Positions 30,358-39,958 of a stretch of 64,000 nucleotides of DNA are shown here, piece after piece. Position numbers and translations under genes: made by a program. This stretch comes from Microcaldota archaeon (GTDB taxonomy: Archaea > Micrarchaeota > Micrarchaeia > Micrarchaeales > Micrarchaeaceae): NCBI GenBank assembly GCA_027317945.1, contig DAHVQB010000003.1, positions 62,001 through 126,000 of the forward strand, read 5' to 3'. The first letter of the stretch is position 1. The number at the start of each line of letters is the position of its first letter. The notes under the pieces are model-generated. The model made no database searches, was not told where the DNA came from, and saw nothing but the letters and a program-made list of their open reading frames with translations.

Positions 30358-32493
30358 ATGGAGGTATCATCGCTGAAAGGCAGGCTGCCGAACGAGATAA
30401 TAGAGTCCCTGCGTGAGCGCGGCATAGAGAAGCTTACCCCGCCGCAGGAGCTATCCATAAAGGCCGGCCTGCTCGACATGAAGAGCATAGTGGTGGCATC
30501 CCCCACTGCCAGCGGGAAGACCCTTGTCGCAGAGATAGGGTGCGCAAACTCCATAATAGCCAAATCCAAGAAAGCGGTATACATAGCGCCAATGCGCGCT
30601 CTTGTAAAGGAGAAGTACGATGAATTCAGGCGCGCATATCCGTACATAAGGACCGTTATGTCGATAGGCGATCTTGACGCGAATGACAACTGGCTTTCGA
30701 GTTACCAGATGATATTCGTATCCACGGAGAAGTTCGACAGCCTCATAAGGCACGGGATAGACTGGCTGCCATCCGTAGGCTGCATAGTATTCGACGAGGT
30801 CCACATGATGGACGACACCTCAAGAGGCCCTACTCTGGAGCTGCTCATAACAAAGCTTGCGACAATATCGGGTGCGCAGATGGTTGCGCTAAGCGCCACG
30901 ATAGGCAATGCCAAGGACATAGCAAAATGGCTGAAGGCGGAACTCGTGCGCAGCGAATACAGGCCGGTGGAGCTTAAGAAAGGCATAGTCAATGACGGGC
31001 GAGCATATTACGAATCCAACTCTTTCAGGGGGGTCGATGAGGAGGAGCTGAAAGGTGACAGCGAATTGCCAGAGGTCAGGGTGGTGCAGGACACCCTGCT
31101 CCAGTCCAAGCAGGCGCTCATATTTTATTCCACGAAAAGGAACACGGAGGCGGGCGCGACGCGGCTGGCGCCCCATGTCGATGCCATATTGTCGCATGAG
31201 GAGAAGGCAGAACTTGAGAATCTGGCAGACAAGGTCCTGACGGTGCTGGAGAGGCCTACGGAGCAATGCAAGAAGCTTTCCAATCTGGTAAGGAGGGGCG
31301 TGGCGTTCCACCACTCGGGGCTGCTAAATGTGCAGCGCAACTACATTGAGGAGGCTTTCAAGGCCAACAAGCTGAAGGTCATATGTTCCACCACCACGCT
31401 AGGCTATGGTGTGAACCTGCCTGCGCATACGGTACTCGTAAGGGACATAAGCAGGTTTGATGACGGTTCCAACGAGATGCTTGGGATAAACGAGGTGCTG
31501 CAGCTGTTCGGAAGGGCAGGCCGGCCGCGCTATGACAAGGAGGGGAGGGCACTGATAATAGCGAACTCTAAGGAGCGCATGCAGAGGCTCTACGAGAGCT
31601 ACATAAATGCTGACCCGGAACCGATACAGTCGAAGCTGGGCATCGTGCCAGTGCTCAGGAGCCACATACTCGCTTTCATAGCGGAGGACTTCCTCAATGA
31701 CAAGAAGGCGATAAACGGATTCATGAACAAGAGCTTCTACAGCTTCCAGTACGGGAATGCAAGGCACGTGAGGCAGCTGGTGGACGAGGTGCTGGAAGAT
31801 TTGGAAAAATGGGGGTTCGTCGGGACGATGAACATCGGCCCGTTCAACAAGCAATACAGAGCTACAAGGATAGGGAAGCGCGTGAGCGAGCTCTACATAG
31901 ACCCGCTCTCCGCCAAATGGCTGATAGACTCGCTGCCCAAGGCCGGCGACACGCTGGGCATACTTTACATGATATCGAACACCATGGAGATGCGCCCGTA
32001 TGTGAAGGCGACCGGAGAAGCGGAAGATGAATTCGCGGCCTATATGCATTTCAACAAGGACAAGGTCATAGGGAATGCCTACGAAACGATGGACTATTAT
32101 TACGATCCAGTAAGGGCCTTCAGCACCGCGCTCATGCTTAGGGAATGGATGGACGAGGTGCAGGAACCATCCATAATAAAGAAGTATTCGACGACTCCGG
32201 GGCTGCTTTACGGCAAGCTCCTTAACGCAGACTGGATAATGTACGCCTCCATAGAGCTGGCCAAGCTTATGAAGCTTTCGCAGCACGAGCTGATAAACTC
32301 AAGGGTAAGGCTGCGCTACGGCATAAAGGAGGAGCTGCTCGACTTGGTAAGGCTGGAGCAGATAGGAAGGGTAAGGGCGCGCATGCTGTACGTCAATGGG
32401 ATAAGGAGCGTGGCGGACATAAGGGCGCGGCCCCAGGCCGTTGAGAGGATACTTGGAAAGGACATAGCAGCGAGGATAACGGCACAGCTATGA
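30358..32493 (+). CDS. Hel308/Ski2-like DNA helicase
   Basis: ASPTASGKT, DEVHMMDD, SATIGN, TTLGYGVNLPAHTV, C-terminal HhH-like ILG segment. Confidence 0.92.
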   Translation: MEVSSLKGRLPNEIIESLRERGIEKLTPPQELSIKAGLLDMKSIVVASPTASGKTLVAEIGCANSIIAKSKKAVYIAPMRALVKEKYDEFRRAYPYIRTVMSIGDLDANDNWLSSYQMIFVSTEKFDSLIRHGIDWLPSVGCIVFDEVHMMDDTSRGPTLELLITKLATISGAQMVALSATIGNAKDIAKWLKAELVRSEYRPVELKKGIVNDGRAYYESNSFRGVDEEELKGDSELPEVRVVQDTLLQSKQALIFYSTKRNTEAGATRLAPHVDAILSHEEKAELENLADKVLTVLERPTEQCKKLSNLVRRGVAFHHSGLLNVQRNYIEEAFKANKLKVICSTTTLGYGVNLPAHTVLVRDISRFDDGSNEMLGINEVLQLFGRAGRPRYDKEGRALIIANSKERMQRLYESYINADPEPIQSKLGIVPVLRSHILAFIAEDFLNDKKAINGFMNKSFYSFQYGNARHVRQLVDEVLEDLEKWGFVGTMNIGPFNKQYRATRIGKRVSELYIDPLSAKWLIDSLPKAGDTLGILYMISNTMEMRPYVKATGEAEDEFAAYMHFNKDKVIGNAYETMDYYYDPVRAFSTALMLREWMDEVQEPSIIKKYSTTPGLLYGKLLNADWIMYASIELAKLMKLSQHELINSRVRLRYGIKEELLDLVRLEQIGRVRARMLYVNGIRSVADIRARPQAVERILGKDIAARITAQL

Positions 32494-32510
32494 TACATTA
32501 TGGTGTTGGT

Positions 32511-33044
32511 ATGAAAATCGCGATAGGGACTACAAGCGCAATAAAGATCAAGGCAGTAAAGGAAGTGATACCAATAGTATGGGCGGACGCTGAATTCTTC
32601 CCCGTGGAAGTCAGCTCAGGAGTAGGGCCGCAGCCGATGACAGACGAGGATGGGATGAGGGGCGCAACGAACAGGGCAAGGAATGCCATGCGGGCCGTAC
32701 AAGAAGCCAAGTATGGTATAGGGCTTGAGGGAGCAGTGCAGGAAAACTCCAACGGCATGTTCATCAGCGGCTGGGTCGTCATATTGGACAGGGATGGCAA
32801 TATGGGCATAGGATCCAGCGGCAGGGCGATGCTGCCTGTGCAGGTGGCCAAGAAGCTCAGAGATGGTGGCGAACTGGGCCCCATTATCAGGAACATGGCC
32901 AAGGATAATGAGGACAGGATAAGGAAGGAGCTGGGCACCATAGGAGTGCTTACCGATGGTCTTACGGACAGGACGGAAGAATTCCGGGAAGCGATAAAGC
33001 TTGCGCTGGCCAGATTCATATCGCCAAAAATGTACATCGAATGA
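32511..33044 (+). CDS. inosine/xanthosine triphosphatase (YjjX/DUF84 family)
   Basis: IAIGTTSAIKIKAV, GVGPQPMTDEDGMRGATNRA, GIGLEGAV. Confidence 0.9.
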   Translation: MKIAIGTTSAIKIKAVKEVIPIVWADAEFFPVEVSSGVGPQPMTDEDGMRGATNRARNAMRAVQEAKYGIGLEGAVQENSNGMFISGWVVILDRDGNMGIGSSGRAMLPVQVAKKLRDGGELGPIIRNMAKDNEDRIRKELGTIGVLTDGLTDRTEEFREAIKLALARFISPKMYIE

Positions 33045-33108
33045 GTTTGGCGGAGGCGCGTGACCCCGCGTTGCTCATCACTAATTTGTTATGTGCATGA
33101 GGCAGCCA

Positions 33109-34320
33109 TCAGAACATGCAGTGCTTTCCTGCTATTATGTCATTGGTCAGGAACCTTATGTTGTCAAGCATCTCATCCGCAATCGCGTATATCTTGCCTT
33201 TTATCGGATCTAGCTGCTCGTTATTATCCATTATAACGTTTATGCTTAGGTTCTTTGGATCGGCTATGCTCCTCCCTATCTGTGAAACTATCGATACGTT
33301 GCACTCCTTTATCTTCGGGTACAGCTTGACCACGTCATGCGCTATCTCCTCTGCAAGTACGTTGTATATCTTGCCAACGTGGTTTATCGGGTTCTTCCCT
33401 GCCGCAGCCTCCAGTGACATATGCCTGAAAGGCGTTATCAGCCCGTTTATCCTGTTGCCACGGCCGACCTCGCCGTCGTCTCCAGCTTCGCAGCTGAGAC
33501 CGGACTTTGTCAGGTACACCTCCATGCGCTCCCTCGAGTCTCCAGTATCTACCATGACCTCGACTTCCTTGTTAGTGAACTTCTTTGCGAAGCGCTTCAC
33601 GTCATTTTCTACGGTCTCCTTCGTATGCATGTATTCTTCTATGTTGTTCAGGTATTTGGCCACGAACGCTATGGCTATCGTAAGCGTTATCTTATCCCTC
33701 TCCTTCACGCCCATTACTTTTATGTCTTCCCCAACGGAAGGCATCTTCGACTTGTACTCCTTGCCGTTAAGGTAGTGTTCCGTTTCTAGCGCAAGATTCT
33801 CCGTCTCGCTGAAAGGCGCGAAGCCTATACCGAAAGATGTGTCATTCGCAAGTGGCGCGTCGCTGTTCCTGTTGAATATCTGCGTCAGATCGGCCGAGCC
33901 CTTGAGTATTTTGGATGATATTATGGTCTCCTTTTCGAGGTCCAAGAACCTTGTATTCTCGGCAAGATAATCGCGGGCCGCCTTTATCACTATCTTGTCG
34001 ACAGGTATCTGCTTGCCTTCGTATTCTGCAGTCGCCCTGCCGGCTATTATTATCTCTATGGGCCTAGTTATGACGCCTTTGCCGAAAGTCACTTCGGATG
34101 CGCCGCCGACTATTAGCCCCTTGTCCACATTGTGGTGCAGCACCAAGCCCATCTCGTCCAGGTAATACTTGCTGAGCTCGACACTTGCCTTCTCGCATAT
34201 CCCGTCTATCAGGGAATCCGGATGCCCCATGCCCTTTCTCTCAACATACTCTATGGCCTGCTCATTTACCGGTATGCCATTTATCTGCTCAACGCATATG
34301 CTCCTACCAGCTTTCGTCAT
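33109..34320 (-). CDS. archaeal S-adenosylmethionine synthetase
   Basis: VERKGMGHPDSLIDGICE, HHNVDKGLIVGG, GRGNRINGLITPFRHMSLEAAAGKNPINHVGKIYN. Confidence 0.95.
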   Translation of the reverse strand: MTKAGRSICVEQINGIPVNEQAIEYVERKGMGHPDSLIDGICEKASVELSKYYLDEMGLVLHHNVDKGLIVGGASEVTFGKGVITRPIEIIIAGRATAEYEGKQIPVDKIVIKAARDYLAENTRFLDLEKETIISSKILKGSADLTQIFNRNSDAPLANDTSFGIGFAPFSETENLALETEHYLNGKEYKSKMPSVGEDIKVMGVKERDKITLTIAIAFVAKYLNNIEEYMHTKETVENDVKRFAKKFTNKEVEVMVDTGDSRERMEVYLTKSGLSCEAGDDGEVGRGNRINGLITPFRHMSLEAAAGKNPINHVGKIYNVLAEEIAHDVVKLYPKIKECNVSIVSQIGRSIADPKNLSINVIMDNNEQLDPIKGKIYAIADEMLDNIRFLTNDIIAGKHCMF

Positions 34321-34473
34321 CTAAACCACGACCTATTAATAGAAGAATGTAAGACACCAATGCAATGTAAATCCGAGTACTGATATTCGAATAGGGATTT
34401 GCTCACAAAGACTAAATACCATTAACATGAAATTCAGACGCCGGCTTACAAGAACGGGCGGGTGCGTTTGCGC

Positions 34474-36228
34474 TCATTTTAGCCTTGCATTGGCCTTTAT
34501 GAGCTTTATCTTCTCAAGCAGCTCCTTCTCCTCGTCGCCCACGAGATTTGAGAACTCGCCCTTGAGCATCTTCTCATCGCTGTCCGAGAGGCGGGTATAC
34601 AGCACTTGGCCGTCGCGAATCTGCCTGCCGAATGTGGGCTCGTCCATAGATATTGCGACGCTGTCCCCTTTCTTCGCCATGTCCAGCGGCGCCTTGTCGT
34701 TCTGTATGCCTTTTATGCGGCCTATCACAGTTCCTGTTTCGCTCATCATAAGGTAGCCCGGCTTTATCCTGCCCTGCAGCACATCGATGCCGAATATTGC
34801 AGGATGGGACGCCCTGAAGCATGTATTGGGCACTATTTCTATCGCCCCGGGAAACATTATCGAGCTTTCCACCCTCTTCTTTATGTCGTGCTGCTTCCTG
34901 TCAACGAACTTCTTGTAATCGTCTATCAGCGTGTATATTATCTTGTCCTCTATTATGGTAACGTTGCTGGCCTGGGATGCTTCCAGCGCATCCTGATCCA
35001 TCCCGACGTTGAACGCGAGGATGGCAGCCATTGCAGGGTCTGAAGCGCTCGCCGTGAATACGTCTATGACATCGCGCTTTGTCACCTTACCTATGGCCTT
35101 CCTGGATATCTTGAATCCATCGCTCTTAAGCAGCTTCGATATCGCCTCTATGCTGCCTATCGAATCCGCCTTTAAGACAACGCCGGAACCATCGCCCTTG
35201 AATACGTCTTCCAGTTCCTGCTCGATCTGGCTGTCGTAATTCGGATCGCTTGTCTGTATGACAAGGGATCCTGGCATCGCGTCATCAAGGCCCGTGCCGC
35301 TTATCTTTACCCCGCATGCGGCGCTGACTTCATCAACGTACAGGAAGTTGCTGGTTGCCTCCCTTATCTCGTGCAGCGGCTTAGGCTTTAGAAGGGCCTT
35401 TATCTTGGCAGTTGCTATGCCGTTCTGGGTAGCGAACGCTATGTTGTCGTTGACATGGAGCGTGCCATCGTAGAGTATCACGTCTATCGTGGTGCCCAGC
35501 CCGGTCACCTCGTGCTTCTCCAATATGCTGCCGCGGCCGGGCCCCTTCACCTCTATATTAAGCTCCATCTCAAGGAATTTCTGCGCCAGGCCCGTCACCA
35601 TCATGAGCAGCTCTGCTATGCCCTCGCCGGTCTTGGCGCTTATCGGCACTATTGCCAGCTCCCTCTGGAAATTCGTTATCCTGTCGAACCGGTCGCTGGA
35701 GAAGCCCAGCTCCCCGAGCCTGCCTGCGATGGCATATACCTTGTTGTCAAGCTCCGTAGCCACATATTGGGGCTGCTGCTTCAGGGCCTCCATGACGCTG
35801 CCCAACTTGGTGTTATGCCAACCGGTTATCATGTCTATCTTGTTCGCCGCTATCACGAAAGGCGTCTTGTACTCCTTGAGTATATTTATGGCCTCTATCG
35901 TCTGCGGTTCGAAGCCCTGCGATACGTCTACCACAACTATGGCTATGTCCGCCACGCTGCCGCCTCTGCGCCTGAGGTTGGTGAACGCTTCATGGCCAGG
36001 AGTGTCTATGAAGAGAAGCCCCGGTATGGTCAGCTTTGACGATGATCCCCTTATTGCGGTGCCGCATATCTTGTTTATTGCATCTATCGGCACCTCGCTT
36101 GCTGCTATGTGCTGGGTTATCTTGCCGGCCTCCTTTGAGGCTATCGCAGTGTTCCTTATCTTGTCAAGCAATGTGGTCTTGCCATGATCTACGTGACCCA
36201 TCACCACTATTATAGGCTGCCTTATCAT
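34474..36228 (-). CDS. infB: translation initiation factor aIF5B
   Basis: VMGHVDHGKTTLLDKIR, DTPGHEAF, NKID; archaeal/eukaryal IF5B length and C-terminus. Confidence 0.95.
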   Translation of the reverse strand: MIRQPIIVVMGHVDHGKTTLLDKIRNTAIASKEAGKITQHIAASEVPIDAINKICGTAIRGSSSKLTIPGLLFIDTPGHEAFTNLRRRGGSVADIAIVVVDVSQGFEPQTIEAINILKEYKTPFVIAANKIDMITGWHNTKLGSVMEALKQQPQYVATELDNKVYAIAGRLGELGFSSDRFDRITNFQRELAIVPISAKTGEGIAELLMMVTGLAQKFLEMELNIEVKGPGRGSILEKHEVTGLGTTIDVILYDGTLHVNDNIAFATQNGIATAKIKALLKPKPLHEIREATSNFLYVDEVSAACGVKISGTGLDDAMPGSLVIQTSDPNYDSQIEQELEDVFKGDGSGVVLKADSIGSIEAISKLLKSDGFKISRKAIGKVTKRDVIDVFTASASDPAMAAILAFNVGMDQDALEASQASNVTIIEDKIIYTLIDDYKKFVDRKQHDIKKRVESSIMFPGAIEIVPNTCFRASHPAIFGIDVLQGRIKPGYLMMSETGTVIGRIKGIQNDKAPLDMAKKGDSVAISMDEPTFGRQIRDGQVLYTRLSDSDEKMLKGEFSNLVGDEEKELLEKIKLIKANARLK

Positions 36229-36263
36229 GCAAACACCACAATGCCTGTCGCGCTTAATGCGAC

Positions 36264-37043
36264 TTATTTCTTTGCCGCTTTACCGGTTGATGCCTTTGCC
36301 GTAACGTCGGCTTGCTTGAACTTCCCATAGATTAGCACCTGCCCTATCATCATAGCGTAATTGAAGAACCCAACTATGAGCTGAAGAATCGCTGACACTA
36401 CCAGAAGCAGCAGGCCGCCGATAAAGGCAGTTAATAGGGTCGGTATCATTGATATAAGCGCTATCGCAGACGTTGCTATGAAGATTATAAGCAGAACTAA
36501 AAAGACAGGGAATGCGTTGCCTCTGGTCTTGCTCCAGCTGCCCTTCAATGCATCGATAGGGCCTTTCCCGCCTACAACCGTTTCCGGCATAGAGAGCGAT
36601 AACCTTGTATACAGGTATATGCCCGGTATTATGAAGCAAACCATGCCTATGATAACGATTATGCTGAACAGTATAAAAGTCGCGGCAAGGTATAGTAACC
36701 TGTGGTATGCCGTCCTTGCGGCATTGGTGATACTGCCTTTCGCACCGGCATACACTGCGCTTATTATGGCCCCATACATGAAAACAGAGACAAAATAGCC
36801 TATTATGAGGATGGCTATGCTCAGGATTAGCATGTTGGCATTGAAACTGAGCGGTGATAGACCCGATCCTGAGCCGTAAAGCATGAAGCTGCTGACAGCG
36901 GTTATGCCCAAGAGAAGAATTGATGACAGTATTAACGAAATGCCAGAGCCTATGATTGCGAATAAAGCCGCAGATTTGTTGTTGAACAATGTAGCAAAAC
37001 TGTCAACCACTGTCTTTGATACATCAAGTCCCATCAAAATCAC
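36264..37043 (-). CDS. hypothetical multi-TM membrane protein
   Basis: 259 aa, several TM helices. Confidence 0.65.
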   Translation of the reverse strand: MILMGLDVSKTVVDSFATLFNNKSAALFAIIGSGISLILSSILLLGITAVSSFMLYGSGSGLSPLSFNANMLILSIAILIIGYFVSVFMYGAIISAVYAGAKGSITNAARTAYHRLLYLAATFILFSIIVIIGMVCFIIPGIYLYTRLSLSMPETVVGGKGPIDALKGSWSKTRGNAFPVFLVLLIIFIATSAIALISMIPTLLTAFIGGLLLLVVSAILQLIVGFFNYAMMIGQVLIYGKFKQADVTAKASTGKAAKK

Positions 37044-37064
37044 CTAAAACGAAAACATCTGCGA

Positions 37065-37643
37065 TCATGCGCCGAACAGCGCAGTCTCATCAGCCCTCTT
37101 GTAGCCGAATATCTCGGAGTCCTTGAACCACAACTTTATCTCCTTCTCCGCTATCTCCTTGCTCTCCGAGACGTGGACGACGTTCCTTACGGGCCTCTTG
37201 AAAGCATCGGCAAGCTCGTAGCTGTCGCTGGAGAACCCGCCCCTTATTGTAGAAGGATCCGCTTTCTTTGGTTCGGTGGGCCCGGCTATCTTCCTTGCCA
37301 CCTCGGTAGTGGAGTAGCCTTCAAGCACCATGGCTACTATCGGCGACCTAGTCAGCTCCTTTATCAGCAGGTTCCTTACCCTCTTGCCTATGTCCAGCTC
37401 CGTCTCGGGTGAATCTATCCCCTTTTCCTTCATGGACTTCTTCGCCTTGGTCCCTACGCTGACCAGCCACCCCTCATCGTAAACATAATGTTTGCCTACA
37501 GTGTCCTCGTCCGCCTTGATCAATTTCATGCCTACCACCTTCAGCCCGGCTTCCTCGAACTTTGTTATTACGTTTCCTATTACGGCTCTCTCTACCCCAT
37601 CAGGTTTTATCAGGACTAAGGTCCTCTCCTTTTCTATTGCCAT
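37065..37643 (-). CDS. ndk: nucleoside diphosphate kinase
   Basis: ERTLVLIKPDGVERAVIG, RNVVHVSES active-site His. Confidence 0.92.
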   Translation of the reverse strand: MAIEKERTLVLIKPDGVERAVIGNVITKFEEAGLKVVGMKLIKADEDTVGKHYVYDEGWLVSVGTKAKKSMKEKGIDSPETELDIGKRVRNLLIKELTRSPIVAMVLEGYSTTEVARKIAGPTEPKKADPSTIRGGFSSDSYELADAFKRPVRNVVHVSESKEIAEKEIKLWFKDSEIFGYKRADETALFGA

Positions 37644-37695
37644 GCATATCACACTTTGATCGCAAAACAGCAAAGCGCGCATCGGCGCCTATTTT

Positions 37696-37998
37696 TCATT
37701 CCCTGTACTTGAGCTCGTCGCTCATCATTTCCGGGCTCCACATCGGCTCCCACACGAGATTTACCTCCACCTTGCCAACCTCGTTTATGGCTTCAAGCCT
37801 CAGCTGGGCGTCGGCAAGGATCACGCTGGTGACCGGGCACATTGGCGAAGTCATTGTAAGCGTGACCTTGACATCATTGCCGTTGCTTATGTTTATGCCG
37901 TATATGAGGCCCAGATCCACTATGCTTGCGTTCAGCTCCGGATCGGTGCAGCCATTCAGAGCCTCTATCACGTCACTGCTTTTTAGCATTGAACACAC
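37696..37998 (-). CDS. MIP18/DUF59 (iron-sulfur assembly-like) protein
   Basis: DPELNASIVDLGLIYGI, TLTMTSPMCPVTSVI. Confidence 0.9.
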   Translation of the reverse strand: MCSMLKSSDVIEALNGCTDPELNASIVDLGLIYGINISNGNDVKVTLTMTSPMCPVTSVILADAQLRLEAINEVGKVEVNLVWEPMWSPEMMSDELKYRE

Positions 37999-38080
37999 TT
38001 TCGCAGATTTATTATGCGCTCTATATATTAAACATTATGTGGAACGGCCGGCTTCATCCCATAAATAGGTTTGTTTCTCT

Positions 38081-38110
38081 AGCGTCGGTTACGAATTATG
38101 GGATGAAGCC
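38081..38110 (+). repeat. direct repeat copy 1: agcgtcggttacgaattatgggatgaagcc
   Basis: Identical 30-mer at 39109-39138. Confidence 0.95.
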
Positions 38111-38788
38111 TAAAAGTCCGATACATTTTTATGATTTGCATCAGTTAAACTAACCGTAGACTTACTTCGGCGGCAGTGGATTGGCAGTAGTAAAAGCCTG
38201 CTGCACGCTGCCGTCAGAAGAATTCGTATGTGAAAATGTATGCTTACTGCAGGATCAGACCCTCAACGAAGTTGAGGGAATTCTTAAGGTATTAACCATT
38301 CGCATTTATTTATAGAGTACGCGTCCATGATGCAAAGTATAAATAAAGGATGCCAAGCGAATATTTATTTGAGGATTATTAGACGGCCATGGGCGTTAAT
38401 ACGGTGATAAAATAAGAAGCAGAACAGCCACGAATTACAAGAAGTTCATAACAGCTGCGCTGTATTCCCTAGAAACGCCGTTCGGGGTCTTTGCCGGATA
38501 TGAGTTCGGCACGCAAAACTTATCGCTAGGTATACTATTGACCGCCATCATGATGCTTATGGAAACCTTAGCCGTAGTAACGTGGATGGAGGCGCAGACG
38601 GTCGAGATACATAGGCACAGAAGGAGGGCGAAGTAGTTTGGGATGGAGGAGCACAGTGTGTTATAAGTAGTTTTTCCCTTGCAATCAATGCAAGTTGCAT
38701 CAGGTTCAAAAATCCTGGAAAATTCTGCAAACCATACGAATTTTAAACCTGCGGACGTATTTTTGATTCAGCCGCAACATTCCTCTGT

Positions 38789-38962
38789 TCAAGGTGCTGC
38801 GACTGGGAAGCTTGTTGACCCCGGGAGTTCCTGGAGGCAGCCCTTCCCAATCTCAGCGACCATAAGGTCGTATGTCAAATCTAAGGCCGCCATCAATAAG
38901 AACAGGGTGAACACTATCTTATTATCGTAGATAGGTCGTCTGCCTCGTTTATTCGGTCCCAT
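38789..38962 (-). CDS. mini-ORF, 57 aa, single hydrophobic segment
   Basis: MGPNKRGRRPIYDNKIVFTLFLLMAALDLTYDLMVAEIGKGCLQELPGSTSFPVAAP; below the ORF-track cutoff. Confidence 0.3.
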   Translation of the reverse strand: MGPNKRGRRPIYDNKIVFTLFLLMAALDLTYDLMVAEIGKGCLQELPGSTSFPVAAP

Positions 38963-39075
38963 GGTGAAGGAAGTCTACGTACAAACTTTTTCGCCTCTTT
39001 TACTGTCAATTTTGCAAGGTTTCTATCAACGCTGGTTACCACCTTTGGGTTTGCCCTCCTTTTGGGCTTTCCCAT
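38914..39075 (-). CDS. mini-ORF, 53 aa, basic
   Basis: MGKPKRRANPKVVTSVDRNLAKLTVKEAKKFVRRLPSPWDRINEADDLSTIIR; overlaps the other mini-ORF. Confidence 0.35.
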   Translation of the reverse strand: MGKPKRRANPKVVTSVDRNLAKLTVKEAKKFVRRLPSPWDRINEADDLSTIIR

Positions 39076-39108
39076 ACCAAAAGTATCAGATGGAAAGGAT
39101 AAGACTCC

Positions 39109-39138
39109 AGCGTCGGTTACGAATTATGGGATGAAGCC
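39109..39138 (+). repeat. direct repeat copy 2
   Basis: Identical 30-mer at 38081-38110. Confidence 0.95.
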
Positions 39139-39199
39139 AGTTCGCAGGTAAGTTATTTAAAGCTTCAACTGTAAAGGGATTCTGTATAGTGGCGGGTTG

Positions 39200-39940
39200 A
39201 TGAGGCAGCGCATCAATACTGGGATAAGCATCCTAGACAAGATGATCAACGGCGGCATACCTGAGGGTAATCAGGTTGCATTGGCCGGCACTGCCGGTTC
39301 AGGCAAGACGCTCACTGCATTCGAATTCTTGTACAATAACGCTAAGGAGGGGAAGAAAGGCTTATTTTTCTCGCTGGAGGAGGCGCCGGAACAGATAATA
39401 GAAAACGCCAAGGACGCATTCACGGACTTTAAGGACATAGACAAGCAGATAGCCAACGGAAACCTGAAGATCGAAGGCGCGGACATAAAGGAAACGATAC
39501 GCGGCGCAGGGAACGGCGACGAGTCGCAGATGAACTACCTGTTCGGTTCTGTTGTCAACCAGATAGCCAGCTCAATAAAATCAACGCAGGCAACCAGGGT
39601 CGTAATAGATTCGCTTACCACTTTCAAGCTGCTGATACGGGATCCGCTAGCTTACAGGATGCTTTCGCTCAACCTCGTTGACGTGCTGAAAAACCTGAAT
39701 GTGACGTCCATGCTCACGCTCGAGATACAGACTGGCAGTAGGGAGAGGCTCAAGTACCAGCCTGAATTCTTCATATACGACGGGATAATAGTGCTATACG
39801 CAATACCCGAAGAGCGTAGCAGGATACAGAGCCTGGAGGTGCTGAAGATGCGCGGCACCAAGCACAGCTTCAAGACGGTGCCCTATGTAGTGACTAGCAG
39901 CGGAATCAACCCGATAATATCGGTAGAAAACGTGCTTTGA
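39200..39940 (+). CDS. KaiC-like RecA-superfamily ATPase
   Basis: TGISILDKMINGGIPEGNQVALAGTAGSGKTLTAFEFL. Confidence 0.88.
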   Translation: MRQRINTGISILDKMINGGIPEGNQVALAGTAGSGKTLTAFEFLYNNAKEGKKGLFFSLEEAPEQIIENAKDAFTDFKDIDKQIANGNLKIEGADIKETIRGAGNGDESQMNYLFGSVVNQIASSIKSTQATRVVIDSLTTFKLLIRDPLAYRMLSLNLVDVLKNLNVTSMLTLEIQTGSRERLKYQPEFFIYDGIIVLYAIPEERSRIQSLEVLKMRGTKHSFKTVPYVVTSSGINPIISVENVL

Positions 39941-39958
39941 TCTTTTATTGGTGTTAGA

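Larger units (their letters stand above)
38050..39138. mobile_element. candidate small insertion bounded by repeats
   Basis: 30-bp perfect direct repeats (38081-38110, 39109-39138) and 15-bp inverted copy at 38050-38064; interior lacks ordinary genes. Confidence 0.5.

Noticed and set aside
38679-38930. Plus-strand 83-aa ORF in the 1-kb insert
   Set aside because: No recognisable protein character; opposite the two minus-strand mini-ORFs, which look more plausible.
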